From JBEBXQ01 sp040391535 (GTDB taxonomy: Bacteria > Bacteroidota > Bacteroidia > Cytophagales > Spirosomataceae), in the NCBI GenBank assembly GCA_040391535.1, contig JBEBXQ010000005.1, forward strand, positions 1 through 64,000: DNA of 64,000 bases, given 5' to 3'. A program made the position numbers and the translations under genes. This document shows positions 36,147-44,466 of this stretch, in pieces. The notes beneath the pieces are model-generated. The model was not told the DNA's origin. It did no database searches and saw nothing but the letters and a program-made list of their open reading frames with translations. The first letter of the stretch is position 1, and the number at the start of each line of letters is the position of its first letter.

Positions 36147-38366
36147 TTACAGCGTAGCTAATGCGGCGTTAAAGGTCTCACTTGAGCGCATGGCTTTTTC
36201 TGCCAGCGCGTCATCAGGTGAATAATAACCATCTATTTGCTGAGCTTTTCCCTGAGCAGCGATCAACTCCTCATTAATCTGGGCTTCGCTGGCGGCCAGC
36301 TTTTGTGCCAGCGGAGTAAAGCGAGCCTTAAGGTCGGCGTCTTTGTCCTGCGCTGCCAGCGCTTCGGCCCAATAGAATGCCAGGTAAAAATGAGAACCAC
36401 GGTTATCAATTTGTCCTACCTTCCGTGCCGGTGATTTATCATTGGCCAGAAATTTACCGGTAGCTATATCGAGCGTTTCTGCCAGTACAAGCGCTTTTGC
36501 ATTGTTTTGCGTTTGTCCCAGATGCTCCAGAGAAACAGCCAGTGCAAGGAATTCGCCCAGTGAATCCCAGCGAAGATACCCCTCATTCACAAACTGCTCA
36601 ACGTGCTTCGGAGCAGAACCGCCCGCACCTGTTTCAAACAGACCGCCTCCGTTCATCAGCGGAACAATTGAAAGCATTTTCGCGGAAGTCCCTAGTTCAA
36701 GAATAGGGAAGAGGTCTGTCAGGTAATCACGTAATACGTTTCCTGTTACTGAAATCGTATCTTCACCTTTCCGGATTCTTTCCAGAGAGAATTTAGTGGC
36801 TTCAACCGGGTTAAGGATCCGGATATCAAGTCCCTGGGTATCATATTCCGGCAGGTATTGATTTACTTTTTTAATGATTTCACGGTCGTGAGCACGGTTT
36901 TCATCCAGCCAGAAGACAGCAGGAGTGTTGGAAAGACGGGCACGGTTGACGGCCAGTTTTACCCAGTCTCTGATGGGAGCGTCTTTCGTCTGGCACATAC
37001 GGAAAATGTCGCCGGTTTCAACAGGTTGTTCCATGAAAACATTTCCTGCAGCGTCGGTAACACGGATAGTGCCACTGGCAGCTGCCTGGAAAGTTTTATC
37101 GTGTGAGCCATATTCTTCCGCTTTTTGTGCCATTAAGCCTACATTGGGTACTGAACCCATGGTAGTAGGATCAAAAGCTCCGTGTGCTTTGCAGTCCTCA
37201 ATTGTAGCGGTATAAACACCGGCATAGCAACGATCAGGGATCAGTGCGATGGTATCCTGTTGCTTACCTGCGGCATTCCACATTTGTCCGGATGTACGGA
37301 TCATAGCCGGCATGGATGCGTCAACGATCACATCAGAAGGCACGTGCAGGTTGGTTATTCCTTTATCAGAGTTAACCATAGCCAGCGCCGGACCATTCGC
37401 AATGGCGTTATTAATAGCAGCTTTTACTTCTTCTTCCTGTGGGGTACCCGCAATTTTGGCATATACATCACCTAAACCGTTGCGTGTATCAATATTCAGC
37501 GAAGCAAAAAGATCTGCATATTTTGTAAAAACATCAGCAAAATAAACTTCGACAATAGCACCGAACATGATAGGATCAGAAACCTTCATCATGGTGGCTT
37601 TCAGGTGCGCTGAAAGTAACACACCGGCTTCTTTGGCGGCCTCCGCTTCTTTGGCTACAAAGGATTTGAGTGACTTCAGACTCATTACCGCTGAATCAAT
37701 TACCTCACCGGCTTTCAAGGGAGCAAGCCCTTTCAGTTCCTTTGCAGTTCCATCCTGTCCCACAAACTCAATTTTAAACTGTGTGGCCTCCGGTACGGTA
37801 ACCGATTTTTCACTGCCGTAAAAATCACCTTCTGACATGTGGGCCACGCGTGTTTTGGAATCGGAAGACCAGGCGCCCATGGAATGCGGATTGGCTTTCG
37901 CATAATTTTTTACCGCTTTAGGTGCGCGACGATCTGAGTTTCCTTCCCTCAGCACAGGATTCACTGCCGAACCAAGTACTTTCGAGTATTGTGCTTTAAT
38001 GTTTTTTTCTTCTTCTGTTTTAGGTTCCTCAGGGAAATCCGGAACGGCATAACCCTTGGCCTGTAATTCAGCAATAGCGGCTTTAAGTTGTGGGATTGAA
38101 GCTGAAATATTGGGTAATTTAATAATATTGGCTTCCGGTGTGGTGGCTAACTGCCCTAATTCCGCCAGTGCATCACTTATTTTCTGATCTTCCTTAAGGT
38201 ATGCAGGGAAATTGGCCAGAATCCGGCCGGCTAATGAAATATCTTTCAATTCTACAGCAATACCTGCAGTGGCTGTATAAGCCTTTACAATGGGTAGTAA
38301 CGAGTATGTAGCCAGCATCGGGGCTTCATCTGTCTTGGTGTAGAAAATTGTTGGATTATTTGACAT
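36147..38366 (-). CDS. icd: Monomeric NADP-dependent isocitrate dehydrogenase
   Basis: TCA-cycle enzyme converting isocitrate to 2-oxoglutarate with NADP. 739 aa from ATG 38366, the length of the monomeric IDH-II type, which is unrelated in length to the ~400-aa dimeric form. The start MSNNPTIFYTKTDEAP is the family N-terminus. The frame continues 46 codons upstream, but that extension is Lys/Phe-rich without similarity and overlaps the promoter. Other motifs are SNPPA-region LREGNSDRRAPKAVKNYAK, MKVSDPIMFG, SDKGITNLHVPSD, DENRAHD and the substrate/NADP region ETGAGGSAPKHV. Single-gene unit with its own terminator. Confidence 0.95.
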   Translation of the reverse strand: MSNNPTIFYTKTDEAPMLATYSLLPIVKAYTATAGIAVELKDISLAGRILANFPAYLKEDQKISDALAELGQLATTPEANIIKLPNISASIPQLKAAIAELQAKGYAVPDFPEEPKTEEEKNIKAQYSKVLGSAVNPVLREGNSDRRAPKAVKNYAKANPHSMGAWSSDSKTRVAHMSEGDFYGSEKSVTVPEATQFKIEFVGQDGTAKELKGLAPLKAGEVIDSAVMSLKSLKSFVAKEAEAAKEAGVLLSAHLKATMMKVSDPIMFGAIVEVYFADVFTKYADLFASLNIDTRNGLGDVYAKIAGTPQEEEVKAAINNAIANGPALAMVNSDKGITNLHVPSDVIVDASMPAMIRTSGQMWNAAGKQQDTIALIPDRCYAGVYTATIEDCKAHGAFDPTTMGSVPNVGLMAQKAEEYGSHDKTFQAAASGTIRVTDAAGNVFMEQPVETGDIFRMCQTKDAPIRDWVKLAVNRARLSNTPAVFWLDENRAHDREIIKKVNQYLPEYDTQGLDIRILNPVEATKFSLERIRKGEDTISVTGNVLRDYLTDLFPILELGTSAKMLSIVPLMNGGGLFETGAGGSAPKHVEQFVNEGYLRWDSLGEFLALAVSLEHLGQTQNNAKALVLAETLDIATGKFLANDKSPARKVGQIDNRGSHFYLAFYWAEALAAQDKDADLKARFTPLAQKLAASEAQINEELIAAQGKAQQIDGYYSPDDALAEKAMRSSETFNAALATL

Positions 38367-38452
38367 ATTGTATTTGTTATATGACTTAGAATGAAATAGA
38401 ATACTTTTTGAATGATGATCCGTTGTTTTGGATGCAAGTCTTTGAAAACAGG

Positions 38453-38460
38453 CAAATTTA
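38453..38460 (-). promoter_or_regulatory. Candidate -7 element of the isocitrate dehydrogenase gene
   Basis: On the minus strand TAAATTTG, an exact TAnnTTTG match, ~85 nt before the chosen ATG. It also argues against the longer N-terminus, which would begin upstream of the implied transcription start. No clear -33. Confidence 0.4.
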
Positions 38461-38705
38461 GCAATTTTAGTTGTCTTACTGCACTTGAAGAAAAGTGTTT
38501 TCAAAAAATCCTGAAAAATGAAATGAATATCCGTAAGGACTTATATGGTTTGATATTTTATTTGGTTATTCTATAAAATTCAGAAGGATCGTCTGCGAAG
38601 AGTAATTAATGAATCCGGGGTTTATCCGGCATCAGCACATTGCTTTACTATTGTCGTTACAGATTATGCTGAGTACTTGCCGGGTATTTTATTTCAGTTT
38701 TTCGA

Positions 38706-38945
38706 TCAGTGTTTCCCGGTTTGCTTTTTATAAGGGGCATAATGCCCGCCGTCCTGAATAGTAACTAATTCATTGTTGTCAGACGGACAATTTTTTAACC
38801 GCTTCCCGGATATAGAATAAGGGAGATTCGTATCGCTTGTCCCGTGGATCAGCAATGAGTTGCCTCTGTAATTTTTAATCAGAATGGAAATAAGATGTCC
38901 GCTAAGGGTTAGTCTCAGGATAGCAGGTGTTAGGTAAATTACCTT
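38706..38945 (-). pseudogene. Remnant of an alpha/beta-hydrolase (C-terminal end)
   Basis: A minus-strand frame open for ~79 codons without any ATG reads like the last part of an alpha/beta hydrolase. NYRGNSLLIHGTSDTNLPYS corresponds to the strand-Asp segment (IHG..D...PY), and ELVTIQDGGHYAPY to the strand with the catalytic His (GGGH). The rest of the protein (nucleophile elbow, oxyanion region) is missing; upstream frames are broken by stops within 250 bp. I read it as a decayed gene in the 675-bp gap between icd and the acyltransferase. A short functional peptide is unlikely. Based on pattern recognition only. Confidence 0.55.
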
Positions 38946-39041
38946 TTAATACAATGCTCCTGTATCAGACAAACCGGGTGCCCTTGCATCAGATGGTCCT
39001 GCAAATGGCTATAACAGTTAAATTCCTGACAAAATTTTAGT

Positions 39042-39797
39042 TTAGTATGAAGGATTTTCGTGCTTGTTAAAGTAATCCTGGATAGCCTCCTGGGCCATGC
39101 GGGTAAGGTCTTCCGCAGGGATACCCTTGGGTTCTATCGGATCAAGTACGTTAAATTCAATACGGGAAAACGAGGTGAGCGGAAACAGTTTTCCGCTAGG
39201 AGTAAATTTCCCCGTGCCGTTAATGGCAATAGGCACAACAATCGCATCAGGAGCCCGTTTTAATAAAGTAGCTATACCCCCAACTGCAAATGGTTTCATC
39301 TGGCCGTGGCGGCTTCTGGTTCCTTCAGGAAAAATCGTTGCGGCATAATTATTTTCCTGGATAAACTTACCGAGCCGGGCGATTTCCATAATGGCCTGTT
39401 TACTGTCTTTGCGGTTGATTAGTGCGGCTCCGCTTTTGCGGAGGTTATAGGAGATACTTGGAATGCCTTTCGACAGTTCAATTTTTGAAACGAAAATCGG
39501 TGTATGCCTTCTCAGATGCCATATAATAGGGGGAATATCAAACATGCTCTGATGATTGGCCAGAAATAAAACAGGACGGTGCGATGGAATGGCTGGGTTA
39601 TCATTGAAATGAACGGTAGTACCTGTCAGTAACCACCCCTTCGTGATGAAGAAATTAAGGAAGTGCACCACCTTCTGTTGTGCTTTATGACCAAAAATAT
39701 TGAATGCTATGACCTGTAATACATGAAATATGATTAAAATCATTCCGAAATATAAAGTGTATATTGTACTTAGCAGGTAGTCAGATATTTTCTTCAT
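39042..39797 (-). CDS. plsC: 1-acyl-sn-glycerol-3-phosphate acyltransferase (PlsC-like)
   Basis: Makes phosphatidic acid from lysophosphatidic acid at the inner membrane. 251 aa with one or two N-terminal hydrophobic segments (about 11-36). The catalytic HX4D motif is NHQSMFD, His82 and Asp87. The second family motif FPEGTRS is near residue 157, and PIAINGTGKF follows. C-terminal Asp/Glu-rich end. Paralogues exist in many Bacteroidota, so other acyl acceptors (ornithine or glycine lipids) are possible. Divergent from the acyl-ACP desaturase gene, which fits a membrane-lipid neighbourhood together with PlsY further right. Confidence 0.9.
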   Translation of the reverse strand: MKKISDYLLSTIYTLYFGMILIIFHVLQVIAFNIFGHKAQQKVVHFLNFFITKGWLLTGTTVHFNDNPAIPSHRPVLFLANHQSMFDIPPIIWHLRRHTPIFVSKIELSKGIPSISYNLRKSGAALINRKDSKQAIMEIARLGKFIQENNYAATIFPEGTRSRHGQMKPFAVGGIATLLKRAPDAIVVPIAINGTGKFTPSGKLFPLTSFSRIEFNVLDPIEPKGIPAEDLTRMAQEAIQDYFNKHENPSY

Positions 39798-39884
39798 GTA
39801 TTGATTTTTTTGTGCAAAAATAAGTGTAATTCCAATACCGTGATTAAAAGGAAAAAATATTACGTTGTTAAGGCTAATATGCTT

Positions 39885-39892
39885 TATTTTTG
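39885..39892 (+). promoter_or_regulatory. Candidate -7 element of the acyl-ACP desaturase gene
   Basis: TATTTTTG (exact TAnnTTTG match), with a TTG at 39865-39867 about 17 nt upstream. The leader to the ATG at 39974 would be ~75 nt. Confidence 0.4.
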
Positions 39893-39973
39893 TAAAAGTA
39901 AATTCAGGATCAGAAAATAATTATGCAAGATGCTGTAATTGAAGATTAAATTAAAAATTAGATAATAAAAAAT

Positions 39974-40954
39974 ATGCTATTACCAGAGAGCCGTAAGGAA
40001 GTTATGCACCATGTCGGTAAGGATATGGGTCTGTTTATAGAACAGTACCTGAAACCGATCGAGGAGAATTGGCAGCCTTCAGATTTCCTCCCGGACTCAG
40101 CAGTTAGTGATGATTTTGTCAAAGAGGTAAAATTATTACAGGAAAGTTGCAGGGAGCTGCCCTATGATTATATTGCCGTATTAATCGGGGATACCATCAC
40201 CGAAGAGGCGTTACCTACCTACGAGTCGTGGCTGATGGATGTTATTGGCGTTGATCAGGTAAATAACCGGGATAGCTGGGCCAGGTGGGTAAGGTTCTGG
40301 ACTGCCGAGGAGAACCGTCATGGAGACCTGCTGAATAAATATCTTTATTTGTCGGGCCGTGTGAATATGCGTGCCATGGAAGTATCTACCCAGTTTCTGA
40401 TCGCTGACGGGTTTGATATCGGTACTGACCGTGACCCGTACCGTAACTTTGTGTATACTTCATTTCAGGAACTGGCTACCAATGTTTCACACCGGAGAAC
40501 AGCTACTATCGCCAAGAAATACGGGAATCCGCATTTGTCCAAAATGTGTGGAGTAATTGCCTCTGATGAAATGCGGCATGCCAAAGCCTATAAAGATTTT
40601 GTGAGCCGTATTTTTGAAGTAGACCCTTCGGAAATGATGCTTGCATTTGAAGATATGATGCGCAAGAAGATTGTAATGCCTGCTCATTTCCTCAGAGAAA
40701 CAGGCGTGCAGATGGGACAGACGTTCTCTCATTTTTCCGATGCCGCACAGCGTTTGGGTGTGTATACGACCTATGATTACATTGAAATTATGGAGTCCCT
40801 GATTCAGGAATGGGGGATTGAAAATATGCGGGATCTGAATAACAAGGCGGAAATTGCCAGGGATTATGTACTCGCACTGCCGGCCCGCCTCAAAAGAATT
40901 GCAGAAAGAACCAGGATTCCTGAGATTGAGTATCAGTTCAGCTGGATCAGATAA
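39974..40954 (+). CDS. Acyl-ACP desaturase
   Basis: Soluble di-iron desaturase that introduces a cis double bond into acyl-ACP, adjusting membrane fluidity. 326 aa, the ferritin-like fatty acid desaturase type 2 family. Iron ligands are seen in TEEALPTY (Glu78/79 region), the EENRHGD motif (Glu113, His116), SFQELATNVSHRR, and the second DEMRHAKAY motif. No transit peptide, as expected. Electron donor would be ferredoxin, not encoded nearby. Monocistronic: promoter element at 39885, terminator at 40968. Confidence 0.93.
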   Translation: MLLPESRKEVMHHVGKDMGLFIEQYLKPIEENWQPSDFLPDSAVSDDFVKEVKLLQESCRELPYDYIAVLIGDTITEEALPTYESWLMDVIGVDQVNNRDSWARWVRFWTAEENRHGDLLNKYLYLSGRVNMRAMEVSTQFLIADGFDIGTDRDPYRNFVYTSFQELATNVSHRRTATIAKKYGNPHLSKMCGVIASDEMRHAKAYKDFVSRIFEVDPSEMMLAFEDMMRKKIVMPAHFLRETGVQMGQTFSHFSDAAQRLGVYTTYDYIEIMESLIQEWGIENMRDLNNKAEIARDYVLALPARLKRIAERTRIPEIEYQFSWIR

Positions 40955-40967
40955 GTGATTGCCGTTA

Positions 40968-41001
40968 ACAGAAAAAGTGGTCTTCCGGCCACTTTTTCTG
41001 T
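40968..41001 (+). terminator. Terminator of the desaturase gene
   Basis: A 13-bp stem (40968-40980 with 40989-41001; ACAGAAAAAGTGG arms) and an 8-nt loop, with T-rich right arm, 13 nt after the stop. Confidence 0.8.
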
Positions 41002-41049
41002 ATGGTAACGTTCCGATTGATTAGCTTGAAATGAAGCAATAACCCATTA

Positions 41050-41081
41050 AAAAAACCTCACCGGCGGGGATGAGGTTTTTT
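41050..41081 (-). terminator. Terminator after atpH
   Basis: An 11-bp stem (41050-41060 with 41071-41081; AAAAAACCTCA arms), 10-nt GC-rich loop, T-run on both strands, 22 nt after the atpH stop. It ends the ATP synthase operon before any alpha or gamma gene. Confidence 0.85.
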
Positions 41082-41103
41082 ATACTGCAGGCCGGAAAAA
41101 AGA

Positions 41104-41640
41104 TTATCCGACAAGCTTCAGTTTCAGTTCATTCAGGCGGCTTTTGACGGAAGCGTCAATCTGACGATCGCCAATACGCAGGATATAACCACCTATCAGT
41201 TCAGGATCGGTCTTTTCTTCAAGCTCAACTGTTTTACCTGTAGCCTCTGCTACTATACCGATAAACTTCTTACGAAGCTCTTCAGTAAGCGGCGTGCTGG
41301 AAATTACAGTAGCTTTCTGAATTCCTCTGTAATCATCATAGCTTTTAATGTATTCAGCTGCGATGGCATCCAGAATGGCCTCACGGTTTTTCTTGGTGAT
41401 AATAATAAAGATACTGAACGTAACAGGATTTACCTTGTCTTCGAAAATACCTTTCAGAATACCGAGTTTCTTTTCGTGACGTACTACCGGACTGGCGAGT
41501 GCCGCTCTCAGCAAACGGTTTTCATCCGTAGTCTTTTTGAAAAGAACCATATCCTGATATACCTCATCCACGACGTTTTTTTCTTTCGCCAGTTCGATGA
41601 GTGATTTCGCATACCGCGATGCAACAGTGCCTATCGACAT
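41104..41640 (-). CDS. atpH: ATP synthase F1 subunit delta
   Basis: Stator subunit joining F1 alpha to the b-subunit stalk. 178 aa, OSCP/delta family. It has the N-terminal helical bundle (VASRYAKSLIELAKEKN) and the C-terminal signature VISSTPLTEELRKK followed by EEKTDPELIGGYILRIGD, nearly diagnostic. It starts 22 nt after atpF. In most operons atpA and atpG follow; here a terminator follows instead. Confidence 0.95.
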   Translation of the reverse strand: MSIGTVASRYAKSLIELAKEKNVVDEVYQDMVLFKKTTDENRLLRAALASPVVRHEKKLGILKGIFEDKVNPVTFSIFIIITKKNREAILDAIAAEYIKSYDDYRGIQKATVISSTPLTEELRKKFIGIVAEATGKTVELEEKTDPELIGGYILRIGDRQIDASVKSRLNELKLKLVG

Positions 41641-41662
41641 ATCGTAGTACCGATTTTATTGA

Positions 41663-42157
41663 TTAATTCAAACGGACATTCTCAGCCAGGTCAGCAATCA
41701 GCTTTTCCTGAGATGATTTGTCCTTTAACTCCTGGTTCAATACCTTTTCCGCAATTTGCAGTGATAACGCCGCTACTTCTTTCTTGATCTGACTGACAGC
41801 TGCAATCTGCTCGTTTTTAATGGCTACACGGGCGCTTTCTATTAACTTCTGGCCTTCATTGGCTGCATTATCCTTGGCAGCAGCAATCATGCGGTCAGCA
41901 GCTTCTTTTGCTTCACGCAGGATTCTGTCGCGTTCTGCATTTGCCTCTGCCAGCAATTTTTCATTATTAGCCTGAAGGGCAACCATTTCCTGCTTGGTTT
42001 TGTGAGCAAGATCCAGTGCACTTTGTATTTCATGCTCACGGTCTTTTAATCCGTCAATGATGGCCTTCCATGCATACTTCTTAAGAATGAAGAACAGCAA
42101 TAAAAAAACCACTACCATCCAGAAAATCAGACCGGGATTTGGAGTAAGCAATGACAT
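41663..42157 (-). CDS. atpF: ATP synthase Fo subunit b
   Basis: Peripheral-stalk subunit, 164 aa. One N-terminal membrane helix (about residues 9-27, LIFWMVVVFLLLFFILKKYAW) is followed by a long charged amphipathic coiled coil, Ala/Glu/Lys rich, up to the C-terminus. It forms a dimer contacting delta. The 177-nt gap to atpE is unusually long for this operon and contains a strong hairpin (42240-42264). Confidence 0.95.
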   Translation of the reverse strand: MSLLTPNPGLIFWMVVVFLLLFFILKKYAWKAIIDGLKDREHEIQSALDLAHKTKQEMVALQANNEKLLAEANAERDRILREAKEAADRMIAAAKDNAANEGQKLIESARVAIKNEQIAAVSQIKKEVAALSLQIAEKVLNQELKDKSSQEKLIADLAENVRLN

Positions 42158-42239
42158 AGGTTCTGTTATTTTTTAATGTCCTGAAAAACAATCAGATGCT
42201 TCTGCTCTGACCGATTGGGATTCCTTTGATTCTGAAAAG

Positions 42240-42264
42240 GAGTGAGGGCCTATTACCCTCACTC
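42240..42264 (-). promoter_or_regulatory. Intercistronic hairpin between atpE and atpF
   Basis: A perfect 9-bp GC-rich stem (42240-42248 with 42256-42264, GAGTGAGGG arms), 7-nt loop. On the transcript (minus) strand it is followed by CTTTTC, so it may act as a partial terminator or as a 3' mRNA stabiliser/processing site. It would let more atpZ-I-B-E than F-H message accumulate, suiting the multi-copy c ring. Confidence 0.55.
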
Positions 42265-42334
42265 AGAAATTCTTTATGCCTGATTACTGCCGGCCTATTG
42301 CTGACAAGGCATGGTTTGCTTATTCGTAAAACTA

Positions 42335-42598
42335 CTAGAGTTTGAAAGAGATAAGCAGACAGATAACAGCAGCAAACAGAGCAACCGCCTCGATAAGCGC
42401 AGCAATGATCAGCATGGCAGTCTGGATACGACCGGCAGCTTCTGGTTGACGGGCGATACCTTCCATCGCGCTTCCGCCGATTTTACCGATACCGAATCCG
42501 GCTCCGATTACGGCAAGACCTGCACCGATACCGGCTCCTAATACAGCTAAACCTGCACCGCTTTGTTCGGCAGCCTGAAGCAAAATTTGAAGTAACAT
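42335..42598 (-). CDS. atpE: ATP synthase Fo subunit c
   Basis: Proteolipid of the c ring, 87 aa. It is two membrane helices joined by the polar loop ARQPEA (residues ~49-54). The first helix is Gly-rich (GAGIGAGLAVIGAGFGIG); the second carries the ion-binding Glu70 in IIAALIEAVALFA. The residues next to Glu70 (Ala, Val) lack the Na+-ligand pattern, so protons are the likely coupling ion. Slightly longer N-terminus than E. coli subunit c. Confidence 0.96.
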   Translation of the reverse strand: MLLQILLQAAEQSGAGLAVLGAGIGAGLAVIGAGFGIGKIGGSAMEGIARQPEAAGRIQTAMLIIAALIEAVALFAAVICLLISFKL

Positions 42599-42646
42599 AG
42601 TTGTTTGTTTTTAAAATATACAGATTAGAAAATGTATGCTGATTAA

Positions 42647-43720
42647 TTAATGACCGTGGTCAGCTTCACTGTGCTCTTCAATCGCACTTCCGATGTACAT
42701 AGAAGAAAGCAGTGTGAAAATAAATGCCTGAATAAAGGCTACCATGATCTCAATAAAGTTCATAAACAGGGCGAAACCTGAAATGACCGGGGCAATGGCA
42801 AAACTTTTGAATATGAAAATCAAACCAAATAAGCTTAACAGGATAATGTGGCCGGCTGTCATGTTGGCAAATAACCGGATCATCAGTGAAAACGGCTTCA
42901 TAAACACACCGACAACCTCTACAGGGATCATAATGATCAGTAACGGAACCGGAATGCCATCAGGCTTGAACAAGTGCTTGTAGTAATATTTATTGGCATT
43001 AATGTGTACAATGATAAAGGTAAGCACAGCCAGTGACATGGTGACGGCGATGTTCCCTGTGACGTTCGCAGCTCCCGGTAGCAGACCTAACAGGTTATTG
43101 ATCAGAACGAAGAAGAACAGTGTCAGCATATAAGGAAGATATTTTTCATATCTTGGACCGATATTCGGCTTTACAACCTCGTCACGTATAAACAATACCA
43201 GTACTTCCATCGCCGACTGGAGTCCTTTCGGAGCTTTTCCTTTACGTTGTGTGTAGGATTTGGCAACTGAAGTAAAAATCAATACCAGAATCAAAGCGCT
43301 CAACATGATAGCGGCTACGTTCTTGGTAATGGAAAAATCATATATTTTTCTTGATTCATCAAGCGGAACAATTACTTCGGCATCGCCGTGTTCCAGACGG
43401 TACCCGTTGTACTCATGCTGGTCGTTATGGAAGTTGGCAGAACTGAAAATTTCAAGTCCGCGATCTTCAGAATAAAGAATTACAGGAAGCGGAATGCTTA
43501 CACCGTGCGTAAACTCCCATTCATGAGAATCTGCAATATGGTGCATAATCATTTTTGCAATGTCAAACTCTTCTTCATGAACGGCATTACCATGCTCATG
43601 CGATTCTTCAGCAGCATGGTGCTGATGATCATGGGATTCGTCCTGTGCCAGCAAGGGGCTGAAAGACAGGGATATAACAGTTGTAAATAATGAGATAACT
43701 CTAAGTATTCTTTTGCTCAT
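42647..43720 (-). CDS. atpB: ATP synthase Fo subunit a
   Basis: Proton-channel subunit, 357 aa, much longer than E. coli (271 aa) because of an N-terminal signal-like segment (1-25) and a ~110-residue extracytoplasmic region. That region contains a His/Glu-rich stretch (DESHDHQHHAAEES HEHGN, about 27-46) and a beta-rich part. The five to six membrane helices follow, with the essential Arg in SLMIRLFANMTAGH. The C-terminus is again His/acid rich (EEHSEADHGH). Long forms are usual in Bacteroidota. 48 nt separate it from atpE. Confidence 0.95.
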   Translation of the reverse strand: MSKRILRVISLFTTVISLSFSPLLAQDESHDHQHHAAEESHEHGNAVHEEEFDIAKMIMHHIADSHEWEFTHGVSIPLPVILYSEDRGLEIFSSANFHNDQHEYNGYRLEHGDAEVIVPLDESRKIYDFSITKNVAAIMLSALILVLIFTSVAKSYTQRKGKAPKGLQSAMEVLVLFIRDEVVKPNIGPRYEKYLPYMLTLFFFVLINNLLGLLPGAANVTGNIAVTMSLAVLTFIIVHINANKYYYKHLFKPDGIPVPLLIIMIPVEVVGVFMKPFSLMIRLFANMTAGHIILLSLFGLIFIFKSFAIAPVISGFALFMNFIEIMVAFIQAFIFTLLSSMYIGSAIEEHSEADHGH

Positions 43721-43745
43721 AGCAGCTTGATAACTAGTGGCTTGG

Positions 43746-44105
43746 TCAATCGCGGCGCAATTTACGATAGATTCCAGTTATTTCAAAGCAAGTATAAAAT
43801 AAATAGAGTGCAAAAAAGTTAATCACGAATAAAAAGACGTTATCAACCTTTAAATATAAAAATATTCCAATAAATACCAGCGAAAGAATCAGTTTGCCAA
43901 CGATGGTTCCGAGATAAAATTCAACGAGTTTCTCCCGGTTGTTGCGCATCCCCATATCGATAAGCCGGTAAATGAACAGATATACAAACAGGAAAAAAAT
44001 AAGCAGATAGGGAAATTTGGGGTGAAACCAGTGTCCGATACCGAGATAAGGCGCGATAAAGGACAATCCGGCCAGGATCATAGTGATAATAACAGGTGTT
44101 AACAT
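43746..44105 (-). CDS. AtpI-like membrane protein of the ATP synthase operon
   Basis: A 119-residue, very hydrophobic protein with four predicted membrane helices (around 5-23, 31-48, 70-90, 93-112), separated by a short basic loop (DMGMRNNREK). The ATG at 44105 is chosen: the longer frame to 44288 lies inside atpZ in another frame and looks like its shadow. Position between atpZ and atpB matches the AtpI slot; AtpI relatives help c-ring assembly. Similarity to AtpI cannot be claimed from sequence, only from place and topology. The 4-nt gap after atpZ suggests coupled translation. Confidence 0.78.
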   Translation of the reverse strand: MLTPVIITMILAGLSFIAPYLGIGHWFHPKFPYLLIFFLFVYLFIYRLIDMGMRNNREKLVEFYLGTIVGKLILSLVFIGIFLYLKVDNVFLFVINFFALYLFYTCFEITGIYRKLRRD

Positions 44106-44109
44106 GATT

Positions 44110-44343
44110 TTATTTTTGTATACTTCCTTTAATAAACCTATAGAGTGAGGCTGCAATGGAAACCAGCGACAGAACAAGTGTCCAGACCGGGATTTTATTG
44201 GCCTGCCATGCGTCGAGCTTATATCCGGCATAAGTAAAAAGCACAATAGTACCCAGCATCTGAAACGCAAGCCCGGAATATTTGGCATAGTTGCTTACAT
44301 TTTTTTGTGCTCTTTTCTCGTTAGGTTCCTGTGGATGATGCAT
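44110..44343 (-). CDS. atpZ: AtpZ/AtpI family F0F1-ATPase subunit
   Basis: A 77-residue protein with two membrane helices (about 23-41 and 49-68) and a polar N-terminus. The pattern SGLAFQMLGTIVLFTYAGYKLD is the AtpZ/AtpI signature (G-x3-D after helix one). AtpZ has been linked to Mg2+/Ca2+ handling and ATP synthase assembly. It is the first gene of the operon, with the divergent porW 123 nt away. Confidence 0.88.
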   Translation of the reverse strand: MHHPQEPNEKRAQKNVSNYAKYSGLAFQMLGTIVLFTYAGYKLDAWQANKIPVWTLVLSLVSIAASLYRFIKGSIQK

Positions 44344-44466
44344 GGTCCGCTTAATTAAAAGGTAAAATTTACGTTTATTTGTGAATAAAACTATTTTGGT
44401 GCGTAATTTGTGTCTGTATAGATGATGATTTTACACGCATTATTCAGTTAAACGGGGTTATTTTCA

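Noticed and set aside
38367..38504. 46-codon extension of monomeric isocitrate dehydrogenase
   Set aside because: No similarity to the family, and it contains the probable -7 element at 38453.
44106..44288. 61-codon extension of the AtpI-like protein
   Set aside because: Runs within atpZ in another frame; the ATG at 44105, four bases after the atpZ stop, gives a compact four-helix protein.
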